The notes under the pieces: model-generated | Told to the model about the DNA's origin: nothing | Databases searched by the model: none | The model's input: the letters and a program-made list of their open reading frames with translations, nothing else | Shown: positions 27,874-36,559 of the stretch, one piece after another | Layout: every line of letters begins with the position of its first letter | How positions within the stretch are numbered: position 1 is the first letter of the stretch | Program-made: the position numbers and the translations under genes | Source: Loktanella sp. Alg231-35 | GTDB lineage: Bacteria; Pseudomonadota; Alphaproteobacteria; Rhodobacterales; Rhodobacteraceae | NCBI RefSeq assembly: GCF_900143545.1 | Contig: NZ_FREV01000001.1 | Location: 124,001-188,000 of the forward strand | DNA length: 64,000 nucleotides | Direction of reading: 5' to 3'

Positions 27874-29127
27874 CTACGCCTTACCAAACCACGCCAGAAT
27901 GCCACGCTTGCGCGTTGGCTCAGGCACGGCAAGCCTACCGGGCTGCGGTTGCGATGTGTTGCGCTTGCTGTCGCCTGCACCCCCATCGCTCGATTTTTCG
28001 GAGGTTTCACGGTTGAACTCGTCAGCCCATTCCGGCTTGGAGTTGACCTTTTTCACTGGCAAAGGCAGCGGCGGCAGATCTTTGGTTGCCCGCGGCTCTG
28101 AATTGAGGACGTATTCGTTTGTTTCCGACACCAGACGGGTCAGCACCTTGCCCAAATCCGCTTTGGCGCGGGGCTTAAGTGGTTTCACACGCTCTTCTTC
28201 GGAATTGATCAGGTGCATCCATTCGCGGGCGGATTGGATCCGTGCCTTTGGCAGGATCTGCATCGCTTTGTCGATCGCTTCAAGAAACACATCATCGTAT
28301 TCGGGGAAACGGCCCGCCAATGGCTCGCATGGGTCAGGGTTGTTACCGGCAAATTCGGCCATACGGGTCTGGCTGTTAGGCGGCGCTTCACCGCTGATCA
28401 GGTGATAGAAGGTCGCGCCCAGCGCATAGATATCGCTGCTGGGGCCTTGCTTACTGCCAGCAAAGTAGAATTCTTGCGGGGAATAGCCATCCTTGACCAC
28501 AAGCACAGAAGACACGGCACGTGTTTCGCGGCTGGCCTCTTCGCGGGCAGCGCCAAAGTCAATCAGCACCGGGTTGCCCCATTTATCGAGCAGGATGTTG
28601 TCTGGAGAAATATCGCGGTGCAGCAAGTCATTTTGGTGAACCAGGTCAACCGCATCCAATACCTTGATCAGGATCTCTTTGACCTGATCCGGCGTCAGGC
28701 GGTGACGCTCTTCTCTGATGACGCTGAGAAGGTCGCGACCATGGATCAGATCGAGCACCATGTAAGCGGTTTCATTGTCCTCAAAAATGCGATGAACACC
28801 AACGATGTTGGGATGACGCAGCTTGGCGATGCTGCGCGCTTCGCGCATGAACATTTCAACAATGGCGCGATATTTTTCGGTGTGCTGGTTTGAGCGCACC
28901 AAGACGTTCTTGCCTTCGCGGCGGCAGAAGACCTCAGGATAGCATTCCTTAATGACCACATCGCGGCCAAGGAAGTTGTCTCTTGCTAGGTAGGTAATTC
29001 CGAATCCGCCATTGCTCAGCGGTCGTTCGATTTTGAACTGATCGCCTAGGAGGTCCGTACCATCTGGAAGTGCTTCACTTCCTGCTTGCGGTTCCATTTC
29101 TAGTTCAGGCTTTTTCACAGCTGACAT
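27874..29127 (-). CDS. Hanks-type serine/threonine protein kinase
   Basis: A 417-residue kinase. The glycine loop is SNGGFGITY (39-46), the ATP lysine K60 in VVIKE, the catalytic loop HRDISPDN (170-177) and the metal-binding DFG (190-192) with YSPQEFY (215-221) as activation-segment end. All catalytic residues are present, so activity is expected. Residues from about 325 to 417 are Pro/Ser/Lys-rich and likely disordered, ending in a short basic/aromatic patch (TRKRGILAWFGKA). No transmembrane helix or PASTA/sensor domain is visible, unlike many bacterial receptor kinases. No phosphatase gene is adjacent. Confidence 0.9.
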   Translation of the reverse strand: MSAVKKPELEMEPQAGSEALPDGTDLLGDQFKIERPLSNGGFGITYLARDNFLGRDVVIKECYPEVFCRREGKNVLVRSNQHTEKYRAIVEMFMREARSIAKLRHPNIVGVHRIFEDNETAYMVLDLIHGRDLLSVIREERHRLTPDQVKEILIKVLDAVDLVHQNDLLHRDISPDNILLDKWGNPVLIDFGAAREEASRETRAVSSVLVVKDGYSPQEFYFAGSKQGPSSDIYALGATFYHLISGEAPPNSQTRMAEFAGNNPDPCEPLAGRFPEYDDVFLEAIDKAMQILPKARIQSAREWMHLINSEEERVKPLKPRAKADLGKVLTRLVSETNEYVLNSEPRATKDLPPLPLPVKKVNSKPEWADEFNRETSEKSSDGGAGDSKRNTSQPQPGRLAVPEPTRKRGILAWFGKA

Positions 29128-29393
29128 GTCTCACCAATCATCGTGCCAACATGCGGCACGTCCTCACTCACAAATAATCAACGCATTTATATAGCCTTTG
29201 AAATATGGTTGCTTTGCGGCGCGCTTGAGGAAACTTACGGCTAATACTATGAGTTTCCTAGGTGTTTTAGTCGAATTTGCACGTTCTGCGCGATTTTTAT
29301 TAACTGATTGTGAACGACAATAGGAATCGCCTCAAAATTTTGCAAACTGCCTCATGTCACATCAGCAGTGCGTGCAAACAGATTCGCTGAGGT
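29128..29393. other. Intergenic region between hemH and the kinase, with two hairpins
   Basis: A 266-base AT-richer stretch without a credible ORF. CGTGCC-N7-GGCACG (29142-29160) would form a hairpin in the kinase mRNA leader. AGGAAACT (29228-29235) and AGTTTCCT (29252-29259) form an 8-bp inverted repeat with a 16-base loop. TATATA near 29170 on the minus strand could be a kinase -10 element, but I found no matching -35. No tRNA or terminator is evident. Confidence 0.4.
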
Positions 29394-30479
29394 TTATTCC
29401 AGCCAGCCACGCAGGTTGTTTGTGATCACGCCGGACAGGGCATCGATATGTGCCGGATCATCGTTGAGGCATGGGATGTAGGTGAAATGCTCTCCCCCAG
29501 CCTCTTCAAAGCTCTCTTTGATTTCTTCGTTGATCTCTTCAAGCGTTTCGATGCAGTCAGCCGAGAATGCAGGCGCGCAGACGGCGATGTTCTTCACCCC
29601 GTCCTCTTCGGCCAAACGTGCGACCTCTTCTACTGTATAGGGCTTGAGCCATTCTTCTGGTCCAAAGCGGGACTGGAAAGTGGTCACGATCTGGGTGTCG
29701 TCCCAGCCCAGACGCTCTTTGAGCAGGCGCGTCGTTTTCTGGCACTGACAGTGGTAAGGGTCACCTTCACGCAGATACCGTTCTGGCACACCGTGATAGG
29801 AACAGATCAGTTTTTCGGGCTTGGCATCAGCCTTTGCATATGCCTTTTCAATCGATTGCGCGAGCGCCTCGATATAGGCGGTATCCGCGAAATACGGTTC
29901 AACCACGCGCGCGACCGGCTGCCACTTCTCTTTCATCAGGGCACGAAAGAACTGATCGTTCGCGGTCGCAGAGGTGGCGCCTGCGTAATGTGGGTAAAGC
30001 GGGAAGAACAGGATCTTGGTGCATCCGTCCTCGACCATCTCGCGCACTTTGGATTTGGTGGATGGGTTGCCGTAGCGCATGCAGAAATCGACCCGCACAT
30101 CGTCGCCATAGCGTTTCACCATTTGCGCCTTAATCGCAGCTGTCTGCTTTTTGGTGATCGTCAGTAGTGGGCTTTCGTCATCGTCTTCGTTCCAGATTGA
30201 TTTATAGGCCGCCCCGGAAGAAAACGGGCGTTTCGTCAGGATGATCAATTGTAACAGCGGCTGCCAGATCCAGGCGGAGTAATCGACAACCCTCTTGTCA
30301 GATAGAAATTCGTTTAGATAGCGGCGCATCGACCAATAGTCGGTGCCATCAGGTGTGCCGAGGTTTGCAATCAATATGCCAACACGCGCCGGTTTCACGG
30401 CAGGGTGGTCATCCCCCGCATGCATCGGGCAAGTTGCTGGACGTTCTTCTGGCGGGCTTTGGGTATCGAACACATTCAT
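29394..30479 (-). CDS. hemH: Ferrochelatase
   Basis: A 361-residue ferrochelatase, inserting ferrous iron into protoporphyrin IX as the last step of protoheme synthesis. It shows GILIANLGTPDGTDYWSMRRYL (split), LFFPLYPHYAGATSA, the catalytic His in ICSYHGVPERYL, TFQSRFGPEEWLKP and a final Glu-rich EEINEEIKESFEEAGG region. A 29-residue polar extension precedes the fold. It may share a transcript with the methyltransferase-like gene 51 bases upstream. Confidence 0.96.
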   Translation of the reverse strand: MNVFDTQSPPEERPATCPMHAGDDHPAVKPARVGILIANLGTPDGTDYWSMRRYLNEFLSDKRVVDYSAWIWQPLLQLIILTKRPFSSGAAYKSIWNEDDDESPLLTITKKQTAAIKAQMVKRYGDDVRVDFCMRYGNPSTKSKVREMVEDGCTKILFFPLYPHYAGATSATANDQFFRALMKEKWQPVARVVEPYFADTAYIEALAQSIEKAYAKADAKPEKLICSYHGVPERYLREGDPYHCQCQKTTRLLKERLGWDDTQIVTTFQSRFGPEEWLKPYTVEEVARLAEEDGVKNIAVCAPAFSADCIETLEEINEEIKESFEEAGGEHFTYIPCLNDDPAHIDALSGVITNNLRGWLE

Positions 30480-30530
30480 CGTCCTTGAGTAGCGCGATTC
30501 AATGGCTAGTTAAATGGGATACGAGCGGCG

Positions 30531-31364
30531 TCAATCATTGGACCGATCAACGGGTGTCTCTTTTGTGCCCAAAGCATCAGCCAGCCGCGTTGTGGCGCTG
30601 CCGGGGCGCAAGGGCTGGGGTTGATCCTTTGACGGGGCCCAGCCGGTCAGGGTGATGACCTCAAACGTGGCATCAACTCGGTTGTCATCATTGCGAAAGT
30701 TCTCGGCATAAATGCAGGCCGCTTCTGTAAGAACATTGCGCCGGGTGGGGTGTTTGATGCGATCGGTCAGGGCGTTGTTTTCACCCATCTTGCGCAGGTC
30801 ATGCATCAGGTGGAATGCATTGGCGTAGCTGGCCGTGATCGGATTGCTGTCCGCCACCGGTAATGCAAAGCCAGCACGCTGCAGAAGCCCACCCAGATCA
30901 CGAATTTCACCCATGGGTGCAATCCGTGGGGAGAGCCCGCCGGTAACGGCTGCCTCGGCCTCGGCCAAAGAAGAGCGTAGTTCGTGCAATGTCTGCCCCC
31001 CCAGAAAAGTGCAAAGCAACAAGCCATCCGGTTTCAGCCCGTGCCGTGCCTGAACCAGCTGGCCAACAGGGTCATTTGCCCAATGCAGGCACATCGTGTG
31101 CAGGATCAGATCGTAAGCACCCGAAGCGAGGTTGAGCGTATCGTCATCGGGGATGATGTGGGCGTCGGGATAGCATTGCGCCCAGAAATCGGGGAAACCA
31201 GTAACAATCGCAACTGACGTAAAGGTTCTGTTAACTTCGTTGAGTCTTTCTTGCAGCTCATCGGCTGTATGCTCGTGCAGGAAGAGCGCATCGTTGTCAG
31301 CGCGGCTGCGGTTACGCGTCAGCGCTTTGCGGTCTGTCAGTTTCTGCATGCTCATTAGCGTCAT
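30531..31364 (-). CDS. NDUFAF5/BioC-like methyltransferase-fold protein with degenerate SAM motif
   Basis: A 277-residue protein resembling the bacterial relatives of NDUFAF5, the complex I assembly factor. It has LTDRKALTRNRSRA at the start and LILHTMCLHWANDPVGQLVQARHGLKPDG (split), a typical BioC-like motif region. MGEIRDLGGLLQRAGFALP and LTGWAPSKDQPQPLRPGSA follow. The SAM-binding glycine loop (usually D-x-G-x-G) is replaced by VAIVTGFPDFWAQ, so it may not bind SAM normally. The start is uncertain: ATGs at 31364, 31355 and 31349 all lack a clear ribosome binding site, and comF starts 13 bases away on the other strand. Confidence 0.72.
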   Translation of the reverse strand: MTLMSMQKLTDRKALTRNRSRADNDALFLHEHTADELQERLNEVNRTFTSVAIVTGFPDFWAQCYPDAHIIPDDDTLNLASGAYDLILHTMCLHWANDPVGQLVQARHGLKPDGLLLCTFLGGQTLHELRSSLAEAEAAVTGGLSPRIAPMGEIRDLGGLLQRAGFALPVADSNPITASYANAFHLMHDLRKMGENNALTDRIKHPTRRNVLTEAACIYAENFRNDDNRVDATFEVITLTGWAPSKDQPQPLRPGSATTRLADALGTKETPVDRSND

Positions 31365-31377
31365 TTAGGGTGCATTC

Positions 31378-32100
31378 ATGCAGTTGCAAAGCATCATTCG
31401 CGCAATTTACCCCGCACAATGCGTAGCATGTGATGCGCAGACCGAAAGTGACTATGGATTATGTGGGTCCTGCTGGGCGCAAACGACGTTCCTCGGGGGC
31501 CTGGTTTGCGATACATGTGGCACCCCGTTGCCGGGTGAGGACGGTGGCGAAGCCGTTCAATGCGACGACTGCATGACCATCGCCCGCCCATGGGATCAGG
31601 GCCGCGCCGTGCTGGTATATGATGGGATCGGGCGGCGATTGGTTCTGGGCTTCAAGCACGGTGATCGGACGGAATTTGCGCAATCGGCAGCCCGATGGAT
31701 GATACAAAAACTGTCTCTAATGCGTCTAACAGACCCTGTTATCATCCCTGTACCTCTTCATTGGACGCGGCTTGCGCGGCGGCGTTACAACCAATCCGCC
31801 TTGCTGGCGCAGGCGCTGGGCGCTCAGCTGGAACGTCCGGTTTGCGTTGATGCATTGCTGCGACCCAAGCAAACCAAATTGTTGGATGGGCTTAGCCGCG
31901 ATGCGCGCTTTGCTGCCCTAGCCGGTGCAATTGCCCCCAACCCCAAACGGATCGACCAGATCAAGGGCCAGTCCGTTCTGCTGGTTGATGATGTCATGAC
32001 GTCGGGTGCAACCCTTGCCGCCAGTGCAGAGGCCGCGCGTGCTGCGGGTGCCACAAACGTGTCAATTGTGACACTGGCACGCGTCGTCAAAGATGCTTAG
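31378..32100 (+). CDS. comF: ComF-family phosphoribosyltransferase-like protein
   Basis: A 240-residue ComF protein. The N-terminal zinc-finger cysteines are paired (CVAC, CGSC, CDTC, CDDC), and the C-terminal PRTase domain carries VLLVDDVMTSGATLAAS, the PRPP-binding motif. ComF supports natural transformation in competent bacteria and is often kept in species not known to be competent; here there is no other competence gene. AGGGTG precedes the ATG. grxC follows 33 bases downstream. Confidence 0.9.
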   Translation: MQLQSIIRAIYPAQCVACDAQTESDYGLCGSCWAQTTFLGGLVCDTCGTPLPGEDGGEAVQCDDCMTIARPWDQGRAVLVYDGIGRRLVLGFKHGDRTEFAQSAARWMIQKLSLMRLTDPVIIPVPLHWTRLARRRYNQSALLAQALGAQLERPVCVDALLRPKQTKLLDGLSRDARFAALAGAIAPNPKRIDQIKGQSVLLVDDVMTSGATLAASAEAARAAGATNVSIVTLARVVKDA

Positions 32101-32133
32101 ATCAGAGGTATCACTGAACTAAGGAGCCTGCTG

Positions 32134-32391
32134 ATGGCCACTGTCGAGATCTACACCAAACCAACCTGCGGCTTTTGTCTGATGGCAAAGCGGTTGCTGA
32201 AGACCAAGGGCGTCAGCTTTGCAGAAGTGAATATCACCGCGCAGCCAAAGCGTCGCGCAGAGATGATCCAGCGTGCAAATGGCCGCAGCACAGTGCCGCA
32301 GGTTTTCATTGATGGTGCGCATGTTGGCGGCTTTGATGATCTTTCTGCATTGGAGCGTGGCGGCAAGTTGGACGCGCTGTTGGCGGCATGA
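32134..32391 (+). CDS. grxC: Glutaredoxin 3
   Basis: An 85-residue glutaredoxin with active site CGFC (C12, C15) instead of the commoner CPYC. TVPQVFIDGAHVGGFDDL supplies the cis-proline and the glutathione-binding GGFDD. It reduces disulfides and protein-glutathione mixed disulfides. AAGGAG lies 8 bases before the ATG. The stop overlaps the next ATG (ATGA). Confidence 0.95.
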   Translation: MATVEIYTKPTCGFCLMAKRLLKTKGVSFAEVNITAQPKRRAEMIQRANGRSTVPQVFIDGAHVGGFDDLSALERGGKLDALLAA

Positions 32392-33218
32392 AAACCGCGC
32401 TCCTGCAACTGAATGTGAGTGATGATCCGGCGGCGAACCTTGCCGAAACAGTAGGGTTGATCGCGGATGCGGCTGGTCAGGGCGCCGGGTTCGTGGTGAC
32501 GCCCGAGGTGACCAATTGCCTGTCGATGGATCACGCCCATCAGTTGCAGGTGCTGCAGCACGAATCTGATGATCAAACACTGAAAGGCCTGCGCGAAGCG
32601 GCGGTCCGGCATGGTTTGTGGCTGTCGATTGGTTCGCTTGCATTGAAGACGGGGGATGCCGATGGCCGTTTTGCCAATCGTTCATTCCTGATTGATCCCG
32701 CGGGCCAGATCGTGGCGCGTTACGACAAGATTCACATGTTCGATGTGAACGTATCGGCCACAGAGACATTCCGCGAGTCGGCGAGTTACCGGCCAGGTGA
32801 CCAGGCCGTGGTTGCTGATACGCCCTTTGCTAAGATCGGGATGAGCGTCTGCTATGATGTGCGCTTTGCCTATCTTTACCGCGCATTGGCGCAAGCAGGC
32901 TCCGAGATTTTGCTGATCCCTGCGGCTTTTTCACCCGTCACAGGCGCGGCCCATTGGGAACCCCTTTTGCGCGCACGCGCGATTGAAACAGGGTCTTATG
33001 TCATAGCTGCTGCCCAGACCGGGACCCATGCCTCAATATCTGGAAAATCACGTGCGACCCATGGGCATGGCATGGTGGTATCACCCTGGGGCGAGGTCTT
33101 GGTGGATATGGGAACTGATCCCGGAATAGCACTGGTTGATCTTGACCTCGCAGAAGTGGCACAAAGCCGGCAGCGGATTGCCGCGCTCAACCATGATCGC
33201 CCTTTCGAAGGTCCCTAA
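32388..33218 (+). CDS. Nitrilase-superfamily (Nit1/Nit2-type) amidase
   Basis: A 276-residue carbon-nitrogen hydrolase with the catalytic triad Glu40 (VVTPEVTN), Lys114 (RYDKIHMFDV) and Cys155 (GMSVCYDVRF). KIHMFDV and CYDVRFAYLYR place it with Nit1/Nit2, where members deaminate alpha-ketoglutaramate or deaminated glutathione. Its coupling to grxC (ATGA) makes deaminated-glutathione amidase attractive (inference). It also overlaps marR by one base. Confidence 0.88.
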   Translation: MKTALLQLNVSDDPAANLAETVGLIADAAGQGAGFVVTPEVTNCLSMDHAHQLQVLQHESDDQTLKGLREAAVRHGLWLSIGSLALKTGDADGRFANRSFLIDPAGQIVARYDKIHMFDVNVSATETFRESASYRPGDQAVVADTPFAKIGMSVCYDVRFAYLYRALAQAGSEILLIPAAFSPVTGAAHWEPLLRARAIETGSYVIAAAQTGTHASISGKSRATHGHGMVVSPWGEVLVDMGTDPGIALVDLDLAEVAQSRQRIAALNHDRPFEGP

Positions 33219-33661
33219 TGTCTGATCCCTCAAACAGCCTTGCCGTTTCGCTTTTCAGCGAGATTCTGGTTGTTGATCAACTGGCGCGTGCCAGTGTGGC
33301 GCGCGTGCTGCCAAAGGGCATGGAACTGTCGCATTTTTCGGTACTCAACCATCTGGCCCATACCGGCGCAGAACGGTCACCGGCGCAATTGGCCAAGACA
33401 TTTCATTTGACCCGTGGGGCGATGACCAACACCCTGCATAAACTGGAATGGGCCGGATGGGTGCATGTGCGCCCTGATTGGGATGATGCCCGCCGCAAGA
33501 TGGTGACAATCAGCCCTGCTGGTCAGGCCGCCCGCGATGCAGCCCTCGCAGCGATTGCGCCTGTGATTGATGATGTTGTGGCCAAGGTTGGCGTAGACAA
33601 GGTGCGCACGGTCGTGCCGGTCCTGCGCGAAATGCGGTTGACGTTGAGTAAGTTCGAATAG
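33218..33661 (+). CDS. MarR-family transcriptional regulator
   Basis: A 147-residue winged-helix regulator. The DNA-binding region shows SPAQLAKTFHLTRGAMTNTLHKLEWAGWV and the wing RPDWDDARRKMVTISPAG (D-x-R motif). Helices at both ends form the dimer. The ligand and target are unknown; MarR proteins usually control adjacent genes or stress and drug responses. It is last in the comF-grxC-amidase-marR run, linked by TAATG, and followed by a tandem hairpin element. Confidence 0.88.
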   Translation: MSDPSNSLAVSLFSEILVVDQLARASVARVLPKGMELSHFSVLNHLAHTGAERSPAQLAKTFHLTRGAMTNTLHKLEWAGWVHVRPDWDDARRKMVTISPAGQAARDAALAAIAPVIDDVVAKVGVDKVRTVVPVLREMRLTLSKFE

Positions 33662-33668
33662 ACGGGAT

Positions 33669-33714
33669 CAAATCCTCGATGAGGATTTGGCCGCAAACTT
33701 TCTACGAAAGTTTG
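33669..33714. repeat. Tandem pair of 9-bp hairpins between convergent marR and ubiG
   Basis: Hairpin 1 is CAAATCCTC-GAT-GAGGATTTG (33669-33689 in total) and hairpin 2 is CAAACTTTC-TAC-GAAAGTTTG (33694-33714), separated by GCCG. Both have perfect 9-bp stems, three-base loops and the frame CAAA...TTTG. There is no T-tract, so they are not classic Rho-independent terminators, though they fill the gap where a bidirectional terminator is expected. Confidence 0.75.
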
Positions 33715-33716
33715 GA

Positions 33717-34460
33717 CTATGCCGGTTTAGTCGCTGCCGTGACATAGTTCACCGATAAATCCCGATCCGAGATCGACCACGTGAACTGCGCAAAATTGAA
33801 CACATAGCCTTTGCGATCTACCGGCGTCATGCCCGCCTTTTCCATCAGCGAAAAAAGCTCGTCAGGTGTGATGAATTTTTTCCACTCATGTGTGCCCTTG
33901 GGCAGCCAGCGCATGACATATTCCGCACCTACAATCGCCATGGCAAAGCTCTTGGGGTTGCGGTTGATGGTAGAGCAAAGATGTAATCCACCGGGCTTCA
34001 TCAGTTGTTGGCAGGCATTCAGATAGCCCTGTGGATCGGCCACGTGTTCAACCACTTCCATATTCAGCACGACGTCGAACTGCTCGCCCGCCTCGGCAAG
34101 GGCCTCGGCGGTTGTATGGCGGTAATCGATATCCAGCCCGGATTGGGCGGCGTGGACCTTCGCCACTGGAATGTTCCGCTCAGCCGCGTCGGCACCAACA
34201 ACTGTAGCGCCCAACCGCGCCATGGGTTCGCAAAGCAATCCGCCGCCACAGCCAATGTCCAGAATGCGAATATCCGTAAATGGTTTGGGTTTGGCCAGGT
34301 CGCGTCCGAACTCGGCAGCGATTTGGCTGGTGATATAGTCCAACCGCACGGGATTCATCATGTGTAGCGGTTTGAATTTTCCGTTCAAATCCCACCACTC
34401 GGCGGCCATCGCCTCGAACTTGGCAATTTCTTCGGGGTCTACGGTATTTGTGGCCGACAT
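33717..34460 (-). CDS. ubiG: Ubiquinone biosynthesis O-methyltransferase
   Basis: A 247-residue UbiG. The SAM motif I is [22 protein letters not shown], shown here from two adjoining pieces, with [20 protein letters not shown] and [30 protein letters not shown] typical of UbiG. It performs both O-methylations in ubiquinone synthesis at the membrane. The start at 34460 ([19 protein letters not shown]) follows GAGGCG; a longer in-frame reading to 34772 runs antisense through the next gene and is not real. Confidence 0.95.
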   Translation of the reverse strand: MSATNTVDPEEIAKFEAMAAEWWDLNGKFKPLHMMNPVRLDYITSQIAAEFGRDLAKPKPFTDIRILDIGCGGGLLCEPMARLGATVVGADAAERNIPVAKVHAAQSGLDIDYRHTTAEALAEAGEQFDVVLNMEVVEHVADPQGYLNACQQLMKPGGLHLCSTINRNPKSFAMAIVGAEYVMRWLPKGTHEWKKFITPDELFSLMEKAGMTPVDRKGYVFNFAQFTWSISDRDLSVNYVTAATKPA

Positions 34461-34511
34461 TTTGCGCCTCGTGTGATGGTCAGTAGGTCTGATACGCGAT
34501 ATAGGATGCAT

Positions 34512-35507
34512 ATGGACAAAGTCGTAGGACAAAAGCGCCCAGGTGCGCATCTTTATCAACCGATTGATCCCTTTGATCAGCGGATGCTGAAGGTTGGCGA
34601 CGGCCATCGCATCTATGTAGAGCAATGCGGTAATCCTGACGGTATTCCCGTTGTTGTCCTGCATGGCGGGCCCGGCGGCGGCTGTAGTCCGGCGATGCGC
34701 CGCTACTTTGATCCTAATACCTTTCGTGTGATTCTGTTTGATCAGCGCGGCTGCGGACGGTCGCGGCCTCATGCATGTGTAGAATCAAACACCACGTGGC
34801 ATCTGGTCGATGATATTGAACAGATCCGTCAGACACTCGACATTGATCGCTGGATTGTTTTTGGCGGATCTTGGGGTGCGACGCTGGCGCTCATTTATGC
34901 GCAGGCCCATCCTGATCGCGTTGCAGCACTGACCTTGCGCGGTGTGTTCCTGATGACCCAGCCAGAGCTTGATTGGTTCTATGGTGGTGGTGCCGGGAAA
35001 TTCTGGCCTGATCTTTGGGAACGATTTACCAGTATCATTCCAGAAGATGAGCATGATGATCTGATCGGGGCATATCACCGCCGTCTGTTTTCTGGCGATA
35101 TCCCGCAAGAAACCCGCTTTGCCCGCGCTTGGGCATCTTGGGAGAACGCCCTGGCCTCAATCGACAGTGATGGAATCACCGGCGAAAGCCCCGCTGATTA
35201 TGCCCGTGCTTTTGCCCGATTGGAAAACCATTACTTCCACAACGCGGGCTTTCTGTCAGAGCAACAGCAAATCCTGCATCCTGATCAGATTGCCAAGATT
35301 GCCGATATTCCCGGCGTCATTGTGCAGGGCCGCTATGACATGATTTGCCCACCTGTTTCTGCACATAATCTCTCGCAGCTTTGGCCGAAATCGCGACTTA
35401 CTTTCATTGGACGGGCCGGACACGCCTTGTCAGAGCCGGGAATAAGTGTTGAATTGGTTCGCACGATGGACATGCTGGGCGCGCAGCGGCATTCGTTGGG
35501 GCTTTAG
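34512..35507 (+). CDS. pip: Proline iminopeptidase
   Basis: A 331-residue alpha/beta hydrolase of peptidase family S33. The oxyanion motif HGGPGGG (51-57), DQRGCGRS, the nucleophile elbow GGSWG (S120), GRYDMICP (Asp) and [10 protein letters not shown] (His) complete the triad. It removes N-terminal proline from peptides in the cytoplasm. ATGs at 34506 and 34512 are both possible after ATAGG; 34512 has better spacing. A peptide importer operon follows directly, which makes functional sense. Confidence 0.93.
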   Translation: MDKVVGQKRPGAHLYQPIDPFDQRMLKVGDGHRIYVEQCGNPDGIPVVVLHGGPGGGCSPAMRRYFDPNTFRVILFDQRGCGRSRPHACVESNTTWHLVDDIEQIRQTLDIDRWIVFGGSWGATLALIYAQAHPDRVAALTLRGVFLMTQPELDWFYGGGAGKFWPDLWERFTSIIPEDEHDDLIGAYHRRLFSGDIPQETRFARAWASWENALASIDSDGITGESPADYARAFARLENHYFHNAGFLSEQQQILHPDQIAKIADIPGVIVQGRYDMICPPVSAHNLSQLWPKSRLTFIGRAGHALSEPGISVELVRTMDMLGAQRHSLGL

Positions 35508-35510
35508 CCT

Positions 35511-35538
35511 TTGACAGATGAAAAAATGCCCCTACTAT
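35511..35538 (+). promoter_or_regulatory. Strong sigma-70-type promoter of the peptide ABC operon
   Basis: TTGACA (35511-35516, perfect -35), 16 bases, TACTAT (35533-35538). It starts 4 bases after the pip stop codon and leaves a leader of about 22 bases before the TTG start codon of the first permease gene. The operon therefore need not depend on read-through from pip. Confidence 0.6.
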
Positions 35539-35566
35539 TCACGCAGGCAAACGGAGACTTCATAGT

Positions 35567-36559
35567 TTGGGCAACGTCCTAAAGATTATCTTACAGCGCC
35601 TAGCGCTGGGTCTTCTCACTCTCTTGATCGTGTCGATGGTGATCTTTGTGGCGGTTAATCTGCTGCCAGGTGACTTTGCGCAATCCATCCTTGGACAGGG
35701 CGCAACGCCAGAGGCTGTTGCCTCGATTCGTACCGACCTTGGCCTCGATCGGCCGCCCGTCACCCGCTATTTCCAATGGCTGGGTGGTGTGTTGCAGGGC
35801 GATCTTGGTACCAGCTTTGCACAGGCCAACTTTGCCAGCTTTACCGGTACAGATTCGGGTGCCACCACTGTGGCCCAACAAATCGCACCGCGTTTTGCCA
35901 ACACCATGTTTCTTGCGATGGTAACTGCGGCGATTGCCGTCCCGTTTTCGATCATCCTTGGTATTCTGGCGGCACTTTACCGGAACACAGTGTTTGACCG
36001 TGCCACCAATATTTTCACGCTGTCGTCGATCTCGAGCCCGGAATTCTTTCTCGCTTATATCCTGATCCTGTTTTTGGCGGTGCTGACCCCTATCTTCCCG
36101 TCCCTGTCGAACATCTATGAAGGCATGGCGTTCAGCGAGCGTTTGGAGAAATCCATGTTGCCTGCGCTGACGCTCACACTGGTAGTAACAGCGCATATGA
36201 TGCGCATGACCCGTGCGGCGATTATCAACCTGCTTGCTTCGCCCTATATCGAGATGGCGCGCCTCAAAGGTCTGTCGCCCATGCGCGTGATTGTGAAACA
36301 TGCTCTGCCAAACGCGCTGGCTCCTATCATCAACGTCATCGCATTGAACCTTGCCTACCTGATCACCGGTGTGGTCGTGGTCGAAGTGGTGTTTGTCTAT
36401 CCCGGCATCGGTCAGTTGTTCGTTGATAGTGTGAAAATCCGCGATATCCCGGTTGTGCAGGCCTGCTGCCTGATCTTTGCAACTGCGTTTATCCTTCTCA
36501 ACCTGACGGCTGACATCATGTCGATCCTGTCCAACCCACGGCTGAGGCATCCAAAATGA
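35567..36559 (+). CDS. Peptide ABC transporter permease (DppB/OppB type)
   Basis: A 330-residue inner-membrane permease with six predicted helices and the EAA loop YIEMARLKGLSPMRVIVKHALPNAL (quoted across two segments). The N-terminal RLALGLLTLLIVSMVIF and NLLPGDFAQ are typical of DppB. The start is TTG at 35567 with GGAG about ten bases upstream; no better start lies nearby. It forms a heterodimeric channel with the next gene product (ATGA overlap). Confidence 0.9.
   Translation: MGNVLKIILQRLALGLLTLLIVSMVIFVAVNLLPGDFAQSILGQGATPEAVASIRTDLGLDRPPVTRYFQWLGGVLQGDLGTSFAQANFASFTGTDSGATTVAQQIAPRFANTMFLAMVTAAIAVPFSIILGILAALYRNTVFDRATNIFTLSSISSPEFFLAYILILFLAVLTPIFPSLSNIYEGMAFSERLEKSMLPALTLTLVVTAHMMRMTRAAIINLLASPYIEMARLKGLSPMRVIVKHALPNALAPIINVIALNLAYLITGVVVVEVVFVYPGIGQLFVDSVKIRDIPVVQACCLIFATAFILLNLTADIMSILSNPRLRHPK

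Noticed and set aside
29128-29393. A tRNA or small RNA gene between hemH and the kinase
   Set aside because: No cloverleaf or CCA-type end, and no terminator; only two modest hairpins.
34461-34772. N-terminal extension of UbiG
   Set aside because: It runs antisense through the start of proline iminopeptidase; the ATG at 34460 matches the UbiG family start.
35600-36550. 316-codon minus-strand frame inside the DppB-type permease gene
   Set aside because: His/Arg/Gln-rich translation typical of an antisense reading of membrane-helix codons.
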